From Armatimonadota bacterium (lineage in GTDB: Bacteria > Armatimonadota > Armatimonadia > Armatimonadales > Armatimonadaceae): 15,035 bases of DNA. The notes under the pieces were generated by a model. That model saw only the letters and a list, made by a program, of their open reading frames with translations. It had not been told where the DNA came from and did not search any database. Numbering within the stretch: position 1 is the stretch's first letter; each line of letters starts with the position of its first letter. A program made the position numbers and the translations under genes. Positions 6,518-12,429 of the stretch are shown piece by piece. The stretch is from assembly GCA_014381035.1 (NCBI GenBank), contig JACMIS010000020.1, positions 1 through 15,035 of the forward strand. Reading direction: 5' to 3'.

Positions 6518-7903
6518 ATGCAAGTTTCCAAACGTTGGAGCATATGGCTGGGTATCTGTGTCGTGGGAACAATACCATTTTTGCTACGCGACATCGGTCA
6601 AATCGTGACATTCCCAACACTATTGAGCGCGTCACTCCCCGCTCCGCCGGTTCAACTCGCCGATGCGCACGACAAGGCAGTTGTGCACGGTAACCTTTCC
6701 GCCCGACTGGTCGAAGTGCGAACCACCGTGCCGGGTGGCTACGCCGGTTGGGAGCCACGAAGCGCAACGTTGCCCGAGGAGTCCCCCCTGTTTCGGGAGC
6801 AGATAGGCAGCAGCGACCGGTACATCGGCGACCTTCCCGAAGGAATAAAGGCGTATCGTTTCGCGGTTCAGATGGAGGGATTGCCCGAGTCCCCGATGAG
6901 CGCGTTGTTCACCGATGACCTGCAAAAATTAGGCACGGTCGCCGCCTGGAGCGATGAAACGCAATTCTGGGATAGAAACACCGGCGGCGAGACATGGAGC
7001 AACAACACCATCCGGCGGGTAGCGAAGATTAGCAATTGGATGCTTTTCTCGCGGGTGGAGACGACCACCGATCTTTACGCCGGGGTCGCTCTGCCCTCCG
7101 ACACCGTCACCCTTTCGCAATCCGCTCTTCCGGGCAAGATCGGGCTACATATCGGCGCGAAACTTGTTCTCGGCAACACCTACGATACCTGGGACACTCC
7201 GCTGGAAATCGAGCTGCCCGCCGACCGCCGCCCCCGTGTTGCCGGGCAGTATCTTCTGCGCATCCAAAAATTAGATTCCTGGGGAACGGCGACTCCCGCC
7301 GGGAGTAGTGTCGTCTATGTTTCTCCAACAACCCGGAAGATCCGCGCGAAAATCCCCACGTTGCTGGATCGAGGGAACACGGACGCACTGCGCGTCACCC
7401 TTACGCCTTACCGATGGGTACGTTTCGCCGACGTCCCGCTTACCGTGCCGGATACAGTTCCGGGCGGCAGGCGGGCGGTGCTGAGACCACTCCCGATCCC
7501 GCTTGCCGTCCGGCAGAAGATCGAGCGTATTCAGGTGAGGGGAGACACTCCATCACGTCTGATTCCCATAGTGCGTGCTCGTTGGGACGAATGGACCCCG
7601 CGACAGTTGTTACGCCCGATGCCACACGAGGTAGTTTTCTCCGCCCCGTACCAGGTGCCAGACGAGGTTACGATGCACAAATACTGGGACGACTACCGCA
7701 TGGACGTGTTTTTGCCGGACGATTTCCCTCGCAAGGAGACGGATGCGTATACGCTTGTGGTGACTACTCCGGGAGGCAAGCATTTGCGAAAAGTGCTACC
7801 CAGTGAAAATGTCGGAGATCGAAAGCGGCTCACCTTCCTCGTAGAGGGTTTCCCATCCGATATTATACGGGAGGTGTCTCTCTGCTTCGGCTCCCCAGAT
7901 TAA
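6518..7903 (+). CDS. Signal-anchored protein of unknown function
   Basis: I do not recognise this 461-residue protein. The N-terminus (KR at 5-6, then hydrophobic residues 8-23) is a signal anchor or uncleaved signal peptide, so the rest probably lies outside the cytoplasmic membrane. The body has many Trp, Thr, Val and Pro residues and alternating patterns that suggest beta structure, for example LPEGIKAYRFAVQM (about 107-120), YLLRIQKLDSWG (about 244-255) and VVFSAPYQVPDEVTMHKYW (about 374-392). I see no lipobox, catalytic triad, metal motif or repeat. The start is firm: ATG with GGGAGG seven bases upstream and a TATAAT ahead of that. It is divergent from the aldo-keto reductase and is followed after 63 bases by fur, which has its own promoter. 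Codon use and composition match the neighbours, so recent transfer is not indicated. Confidence 0.8.
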   Translation: MQVSKRWSIWLGICVVGTIPFLLRDIGQIVTFPTLLSASLPAPPVQLADAHDKAVVHGNLSARLVEVRTTVPGGYAGWEPRSATLPEESPLFREQIGSSDRYIGDLPEGIKAYRFAVQMEGLPESPMSALFTDDLQKLGTVAAWSDETQFWDRNTGGETWSNNTIRRVAKISNWMLFSRVETTTDLYAGVALPSDTVTLSQSALPGKIGLHIGAKLVLGNTYDTWDTPLEIELPADRRPRVAGQYLLRIQKLDSWGTATPAGSSVVYVSPTTRKIRAKIPTLLDRGNTDALRVTLTPYRWVRFADVPLTVPDTVPGGRRAVLRPLPIPLAVRQKIERIQVRGDTPSRLIPIVRARWDEWTPRQLLRPMPHEVVFSAPYQVPDEVTMHKYWDDYRMDVFLPDDFPRKETDAYTLVVTTPGGKHLRKVLPSENVGDRKRLTFLVEGFPSDIIREVSLCFGSPD

Positions 7904-7913
7904 GATTCTGCAC

Positions 7914-7948
7914 CCGATTTGCAATAACACCCCCTTGTTGCAAATCGG
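7914..7948. promoter_or_regulatory. Operator-like palindrome upstream of fur
   Basis: CCGATTTGCAA (7914-7924) is repeated as its exact complement at 7938-7948. With an inner G-T wobble and two more pairs the potential stem reaches 14 bp around a seven-base loop. It lies directly against the extended -10 promoter of fur, where a -35 would be, so a bound repressor would block it. Fur-family regulators commonly bind AT-rich inverted repeats at their own promoters; this assignment is inference. The same structure could instead end transcription from the gene at 6518, but no T run follows. Confidence 0.55.
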
Positions 7949-7957
7949 TGGTAGAAT
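7949..7957 (+). promoter_or_regulatory. Extended -10 promoter of fur
   Basis: TGGTAGAAT is a TGn extension followed by TAGAAT. The box ends nine bases before the ATG at 7967, so the transcript would be leaderless or have only a few leader bases. No Shine-Dalgarno is present. No matching -35 exists, which suits an extended -10 promoter. Confidence 0.5.
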
Positions 7958-7966
7958 ACAGTCGTT

Positions 7967-8482
7967 ATGCCTCGACACCCTGAATACGTTCGCATGCTCA
8001 ACGTTTTGAAAGAAGAAGGGTACCGTGTCACCGCGCCGCGCCGCGCCCTGCTTCGAATGCTCGCAGAAACCCGTGAGCCACTCTCCATCCAGGAGTTGCA
8101 CGCTCGCGTGAACCCTGAACCCGACCCGGAAGAGGAACCCGAAGAGGAAATCAACCTTGTCACCGTGTATCGCTTCGCCAACCTTCTGGTGGATCTTGGT
8201 CTGGTACGCCGCGTGGAATTCGGACAGGGATACTATCGCTATGAGCGGGACGAGTCGCAAGAGGGTCCGCATCATCACCATATCGTGTGTCGGCAGTGCG
8301 GCAAGGTAGAAGACTTTCACGGATGCGACCTGCAAGACTTAACCAACCGGCTTGAAGGCGATACCGGATTCAAAATCGAGCGGCATCAGTTAGAGCTATA
8401 CGGCGTCTGCCCACAATGCCTCGAATCCCCCACCCCGGATATGCGCCGCACGAGTGGCGGACGTCTGGCTCCAGTGGAGTAG
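7967..8482 (+). CDS. Fur-family metal- or peroxide-sensing transcriptional regulator
   Basis: Cytoplasmic DNA-binding repressor of the Fur/Zur/PerR superfamily, 171 residues. The N-terminal winged helix contains YRVTAPRRALLRML (19-32) and the recognition-helix region NLVTVYRFANLLVDLGLVRRVEF. The C-terminal dimer and metal domain has HHHH (102-105), CRQCGKVEDFHGC with Cys-108 and Cys-111, and HQLELYGVCPQC with His-140, Cys-148 and Cys-151, so a four-cysteine structural zinc site is expected. Sequence alone does not tell Fur from Zur or PerR. It is longer than usual because of an acidic stretch (PEPDPEEEPEEE, 50-61) between the ELHARVN helix and the LVTVYR segment, and because of a 20-residue tail. 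An upstream palindrome abutting the promoter suggests self-regulation. The stop codon TAG lies inside a repeat shared with the gene ending at 5398. It converges on the response regulator. Confidence 0.92.
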   Translation: MPRHPEYVRMLNVLKEEGYRVTAPRRALLRMLAETREPLSIQELHARVNPEPDPEEEPEEEINLVTVYRFANLLVDLGLVRRVEFGQGYYRYERDESQEGPHHHHIVCRQCGKVEDFHGCDLQDLTNRLEGDTGFKIERHQLELYGVCPQCLESPTPDMRRTSGGRLAPVE

Positions 8483-8533
8483 GTGTTTGGTGGTTAGGGC
8501 AAACGATGTATCAGCCACCAAACCACCGAACTA
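8476..8533. repeat. Second stop-codon palindrome between convergent genes
   Basis: GGTG (8482-8485) and TTTGGTGG (8486-8493) pair with CACC (8524-8527) and CCACCAAA (8515-8522), leaving one bulged C and a 21-base loop. The left end contains the TAG stop of fur (8480-8482), and the right end contains the TAG stop of the response regulator (8531-8533, minus strand). The first 12 bases, GGAGTAGGTGTT, are identical to those at 5392, and about 21 of 24 aligned positions match through AGGG. Probably a dispersed element doubling as a two-way terminator. Confidence 0.75.
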
Positions 8534-9916
8534 CCTTCCGCAAACCCGGTCTGGCAACGAGTCTGCCTGGATGTCGCGGCGACCGGGGGGCGACATGACG
8601 ACCGCGTATTCCAAGGCGTTTTGTAGTTCGCGGATGTTGCCCTGCCAGTCGTGCGCGGCAAGGACCGCCAGAGCGTCCGGGGCGACGCCGTCCGGGAATG
8701 TGCGTTCGTTTTCCTTCGCGGAACGGTCTAGGAAGAACCCGGCGAGTGCGGGAATATCCTCGACACGTTCCCGGAGCGGGGGGAGTGTCACCGGGACGAC
8801 GTGAAGCCGATAATACAGGTCCAGACGGAACGACCCTTCCTGCACCGCCTGCCACAGATCGCGGTTGGTCGCCCCGACCACGCGTACATCCACCTTGATG
8901 CTTTTTATGCCGCCAATGCGCGAAATTTCCCGCTCCTGGAGGGCGCGGAGCAGTTTCACCTGCGTGATATGCGGAATATCGCCGATCTCGTCGAGAAACA
9001 GTGTGCCACCGTCCGCCAGTTCGAATCGCCCCGGTTTTGCTCCCGCCGCCCCGGTGAACGCTGACTTTTCATGCCCGAACAGTTCGGATTCCAACAGGGT
9101 TTCGGGGAGCGCGGCGCATGACACAGCGATGAACGGTCCCCGGCGGCGCGGCGACGCTTCATGGATCAATTTCGCGGCGACCTCTTTACCGGTCCCAGAT
9201 TCGCCCAGAAGTAGCACGGTGGCGCGGGACGAGGCGGCGGCGAGGAGTCGCCGCTGTAGAAGGCGCGTTGCGGGCGCATCCCCGATCATGGACACACCGG
9301 ACGGGAGCACAATCGGGGCGTTTTCCGTGTCCCGTAGGCTCGTCACCGTCTCTTTGGCGGTGGACTTTGCCGAAATTTGCGTCGGAGCGGTCAGCGGCGC
9401 GGATTTCAACGCACGCTTCACCGTGTCGCGCACCTGTTCGACATCGAACGGCTTGGTGATATAGTCGAACGCCCCGAGGCGCATCGCTTCCACTGCGGAG
9501 CGCACCGTCCCATGCCCGGAAATAAACAAAGCCCGCACGCCGCCGTGATATTTGCGCACCGCCTCCAGCGTTTCCAGACCGTTCATATCCGGCATCAGAA
9601 AGTCCGTGATCAGAATATCGAGGATCGGCTCGTTCTTCGCCTTCTTCACCGCGTCCTTGCCGCCATCGGCTAAAATCACCTGGTAACCGTCGCGGGTCAG
9701 AACCGCAGCCAACACCCGCCGGATATTCGGCTCATCATCCACAATCAGGACCGTCGGTCCCGTCGGCAGGATCGCTTCCGAAGCGAGTTCGATGTCTTGT
9801 GCTCCGCTCTCGGCTTGCTTGGCGGGCGACGGGGCGAATGCGTATGGGGCGCGACCGCCGCCGGATTGGGGCTCCGTTCCACTCCGTTCGCGGGCGGTGC
9901 TACGAGTGATAGCCAT
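8531..9916 (-). CDS. NtrC-type response regulator (REC-AAA+ sigma-54 activator) lacking an HTH
   Basis: Phosphorylation-controlled activator of sigma-54 RNA polymerase, partner of the histidine kinase just upstream. From the ATG at 9916, 461 residues: a low-complexity leader (1-53), a receiver domain (54-170) with acidic pair Asp-60/Asp-61, phospho-acceptor Asp-105 in LITDFLMPDMNG, Ser-133 and Lys-155, then the AAA+ domain with Walker A GESGTGKE (238-245), loop 1 as SAFTGA (285-290, first Gly of GAFTGA replaced), Walker B LFLDE (306-310), and GNIRELQNALEYAV near the end. The protein stops about eight residues after the position where the Fis-type HTH normally follows, so it has no DNA-binding domain. 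It overlaps the end of the kinase gene by 17 bases. AGGAG lies 12 bases before this ATG, a rather long spacing. Without the HTH it may act from solution on sigma-54 polymerase, or be a truncated regulator; the stop lies in a palindromic repeat. Confidence 0.88.
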   Translation of the reverse strand: MAITRSTARERSGTEPQSGGGRAPYAFAPSPAKQAESGAQDIELASEAILPTGPTVLIVDDEPNIRRVLAAVLTRDGYQVILADGGKDAVKKAKNEPILDILITDFLMPDMNGLETLEAVRKYHGGVRALFISGHGTVRSAVEAMRLGAFDYITKPFDVEQVRDTVKRALKSAPLTAPTQISAKSTAKETVTSLRDTENAPIVLPSGVSMIGDAPATRLLQRRLLAAASSRATVLLLGESGTGKEVAAKLIHEASPRRRGPFIAVSCAALPETLLESELFGHEKSAFTGAAGAKPGRFELADGGTLFLDEIGDIPHITQVKLLRALQEREISRIGGIKSIKVDVRVVGATNRDLWQAVQEGSFRLDLYYRLHVVPVTLPPLRERVEDIPALAGFFLDRSAKENERTFPDGVAPDALAVLAAHDWQGNIRELQNALEYAVVMSPPGRRDIQADSLPDRVCGR

Positions 9917-11387
9917 TGGCTGGGGCAACTCCTGAAAGGGCAGTAACAGATGGGAATATTGCGGACGACAGGCGCGGTTCGCGGGGTACATCGAGCGCGG
10001 GCAAAGTGAACCGGAACCGTGCGCCCCCGGTGCGGATGTTTTCCACAAGAACGGTGCCGTTATGTGCGAGCACCGTCCGCTTCACTTGCGCGAGACCCAA
10101 CCCGGGTCCTCGCGCTTTGGTGGTGAAAAATGGCTCCCAGAGATGCGTTAAAAGCGGCGCGGGTACGCCGGGACCGTTGTCCTCGACCACAATCGCGTAC
10201 ACGGGTTGCGCGTTCTCGGTGCTGCGTTGCAGTGTGACCGTGATCGTATTGCTACTCGAAACGCCGGAGGCGGTCGTCATCGCTTGCGCCGCGTTCAGGA
10301 GCAGGTTTCGGAGGACCCCGCCGATCTGCTGACCGTCCGCCTCTACCCACGCCGGGTTTGTCAGGGCGATGACTTCCTCGATTCGTGAAACGCCCAGTCG
10401 TTCCAGTTCGGGCGTCAAAAATCCGATCTCATGTTGCACGATCTCGCGCAGATCGCGGCGTGTTCGCTCCGGCGGAGTCGGGCGGGCGAACTCTAAAAGA
10501 TCGGTCGTCAGCGAGCCGAGTCCGTTTGCTTCGTCCACTACGATCCCTAAAAAATCACGTAGGGTGGCGATCTGCTCCGATGTCACGGGTGCGCTTTCGT
10601 CATCGAACTCGGCGAGAAGGAACTGAGCTGCACCCTTGATAGACGACAACGGGTTCCGCAACTCGTGCGCAACGGATGCCGCCAGTTGTCCGAGCGCGGC
10701 GAGACCCGCGGTTCGCTCCACTTCGCGTTCCATTTTCGCCTTTTCCTCGCCGGCACGGATCAAATCGTCCACGGTTCGGGTCTGGGTGATCACCGCTCCG
10801 GCTTGCGCGGCGAACAGCGAAAACATCCGTAAATCTCCCTCGGTGAACGGTAGTGCGGGTGCGTGACGCGACAAACACAGGACGCCGACGATGCCGCCGT
10901 CCATGGCGACGAGCGGGGCGCACAGGGCGGATTCGACATCGGGTCGGGGAGTAATGTCGGGTGCGGTGCCCGCCTCGCGCAGGACCGGGTGCTGGCGCGG
11001 GTCCTTGTTGACTAAGATAGCCTGACCGGACGCCGCGACGCGACCGGCAATCCGCTCCCCGACAAGCATCGTGACGGATTCGGCGACATCGGCAGGAAGA
11101 CCGACTTGCGCGGCGACGCGCAACGTATCGCCGCCCCGTTCGCGCAGTAACAGCGAACAGGTGTGCGCATCCATCGTTACGGTCGCCCGCTCCGCGACCA
11201 TCTGCAAAAGACGCGATGATTCGGTTTGTGGCAACGCCCGCCACAGTTCGTACAATGCGGAGATTTGCCGCTCACGTCGCTCGTGCTCGACTTTGGATCG
11301 CACCAGACCGCCGGTAGAGCGCGCTCCGGCTGATGCGGGCGCGACCGTCTTAATTCCAGTACGTCGGGAGAAAGGTTTGTCGGTCAT
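9900..11387 (-). CDS. Soluble GAF-domain sensor histidine kinase (NtrB-like)
   Basis: Cytoplasmic two-component sensor that autophosphorylates on histidine and passes phosphate to the response regulator encoded next to it. The 495-residue product has a basic N-terminal tail, a short helix (ERRERQISALYELWRAL, 36-52), a GAF domain (about 50-205, ending SLFAAQAGAVITQTRT), a linker helix (206-228), then the HisKA domain with the H-box VAHELRNPLSSIKGAAQFL, His-241 being the phosphorylation site. The ATPase domain shows the N-box RNLLLNAAQA, G1 VEDNGPGVP, and F/G2 boxes PFFTTKARGPGLGLAQ. No membrane segment is seen, so the signal is internal, probably a small ligand bound by GAF. The end overlaps the regulator gene by 17 bases, which indicates translational coupling. 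The start at 11387 has no clear Shine-Dalgarno; TATTAT lies 15 bases upstream. Confidence 0.92.
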   Translation of the reverse strand: MTDKPFSRRTGIKTVAPASAGARSTGGLVRSKVEHERRERQISALYELWRALPQTESSRLLQMVAERATVTMDAHTCSLLLRERGGDTLRVAAQVGLPADVAESVTMLVGERIAGRVAASGQAILVNKDPRQHPVLREAGTAPDITPRPDVESALCAPLVAMDGGIVGVLCLSRHAPALPFTEGDLRMFSLFAAQAGAVITQTRTVDDLIRAGEEKAKMEREVERTAGLAALGQLAASVAHELRNPLSSIKGAAQFLLAEFDDESAPVTSEQIATLRDFLGIVVDEANGLGSLTTDLLEFARPTPPERTRRDLREIVQHEIGFLTPELERLGVSRIEEVIALTNPAWVEADGQQIGGVLRNLLLNAAQAMTTASGVSSSNTITVTLQRSTENAQPVYAIVVEDNGPGVPAPLLTHLWEPFFTTKARGPGLGLAQVKRTVLAHNGTVLVENIRTGGARFRFTLPALDVPREPRLSSAIFPSVTALSGVAPANGYHS

Positions 11388-11402
11388 AGCACTTTAACTT
11401 AA

Positions 11403-11408
11403 ATAATA
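11403..11408 (-). promoter_or_regulatory. Candidate -10 box for the kinase/regulator operon
   Basis: TATTAT on the minus strand, 15 bases before the kinase ATG, implying a leader of about eight bases. The region around it is the most AT-rich in the neighbourhood. No good -35 was found. No sigma-54 type -24/-12 pair is visible here. Confidence 0.35.
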
Positions 11409-11499
11409 CCGGTGCACTCGCTCCTCATGGAAGAGTCATTGGTGAGATGTAACCAGAAAGCTCACCCGCACATAGCGGCGAACCGTGTCGCGCACCGGA

Positions 11500-11507
11500 T
11501 ATACTAT
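11500..11507 (+). promoter_or_regulatory. Candidate -10 region for the methyltransferase gene
   Basis: TATACTAT offers two overlapping boxes (TATACT at 11500, TACTAT at 11502) in the divergent gap between the kinase and methyltransferase genes. It would give a leader of about 55 bases. The -35 is not recognisable. The rest of 11388-11566 shows no gene. Confidence 0.3.
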
Positions 11508-11566
11508 ACGGCAATCGCGACTATTTCGCCTATTCCAATCGCCGCCGCCTATTGCTTTTTTATCGT

Positions 11567-12403
11567 ATGGCCGCCAACGAAACATCTTTCCCCACGACTG
11601 ACACGCAACATACTGGGAACACCGCTTCCGTGCCCCCTACCCTTGTTGCCTATGGTCCTGTCTCCGCTGTTTACGACGCCCTGATGGCGTCCGTTCCGCA
11701 TGATATATGGTTGCGCCGTATCGAAGACGAGTGCGCTCGACGCGGGAAAACGCCGCGTTCCGTTCTGGATGTCGCCTGCGGCACCGGCATCGTCACCGAA
11801 CTCATCAGTCAACACGGTTATCATCCGGTGGTCGGCATTGATCTGTCCGCGCCGATGATCCAGATTGCGCGAACTAAAGCGGACGCGCGTCGTTTAGCGG
11901 ACAAGATTTCGTACCATGTGCAGAACGCGACGACGCTGGATTTGGATGGGGCACGATTCGATCTTGCGGTCAGCCTATTCGATTCGCTGAATTATATCAT
12001 CGAACCTTCCGATTTGTCGAAAGCCTTCGTGCGCATCGCCCACCATCTGAAACCCGGGGCGGTGCTAGCATTCGATGTCAACTCCCTCTATGCTCTCTCA
12101 CACAACCTGTTCACACAAACGGGCACGTCCGGTCCCCTTTCGCACGTGTGGAGATCGCACTGGGATCGCGAAAGCCGTACCTGCCGCGTCGAAATGGAGT
12201 TCACTCTCAAGGACGAAAAAACCGGCGAAGCCCGTCAGTTTCATGAAACGCATATTCAGCGGGCATACACTATCACCGAACTGCGCGAGATGCTGGAGGC
12301 GGCAGGATTCACGGACATTGCTGTTTACGGCAACTACGGGGACCGCACGCCGGGACCGAAATCGGACCGGTTGCTTTTCGTCGCGGAAAATGGGGTTCTT
12401 TAA
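11567..12403 (+). CDS. Class I SAM-dependent methyltransferase
   Basis: Cytoplasmic enzyme with the Rossmann-like methyltransferase fold, 278 residues, substrate unknown. Motif I is SVLDVACGTGIVTELISQHG (Asp-68 through Gly-74), the SAM-binding loop. VVGIDLSAPMIQIART follows, with the acidic residue that holds the ribose hydroxyls, then a motif II-like FDLAVSLFDSLNYI and a motif III-like HHLKPGAVLAFDVNS. The C-terminal half, from HVWRSHWDRESRTCRVEMEFTL to HIQRAYTITELREMLEAAGFTDIAVYGNY, is typical of small-molecule methyltransferases that cap the active site with a beta insertion. An in-frame TTG at 11552 would add five residues; the ATG at 11567 is preferred, though neither has a Shine-Dalgarno. 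The glycoside hydrolase gene begins 26 bases after the stop but has its own -10 box, so a functional link between the two is not implied. Confidence 0.88.
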   Translation: MAANETSFPTTDTQHTGNTASVPPTLVAYGPVSAVYDALMASVPHDIWLRRIEDECARRGKTPRSVLDVACGTGIVTELISQHGYHPVVGIDLSAPMIQIARTKADARRLADKISYHVQNATTLDLDGARFDLAVSLFDSLNYIIEPSDLSKAFVRIAHHLKPGAVLAFDVNSLYALSHNLFTQTGTSGPLSHVWRSHWDRESRTCRVEMEFTLKDEKTGEARQFHETHIQRAYTITELREMLEAAGFTDIAVYGNYGDRTPGPKSDRLLFVAENGVL

Positions 12404-12418
12404 GGCGGTCGGACGGTG

Positions 12419-12424
12419 TACAAT
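12419..12424 (+). promoter_or_regulatory. -10 box immediately before the GH9 ATG
   Basis: TACAAT ends five bases before the ATG at 12430, so transcription would start at or within a base or two of the start codon. This suggests a leaderless mRNA. GGG at 12426-12428 is too close to the ATG to act as a Shine-Dalgarno. TTCTTT at 12396-12401 is at -35 spacing but matches poorly. Confidence 0.45.
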
Positions 12425-12429
12425 AGGGT

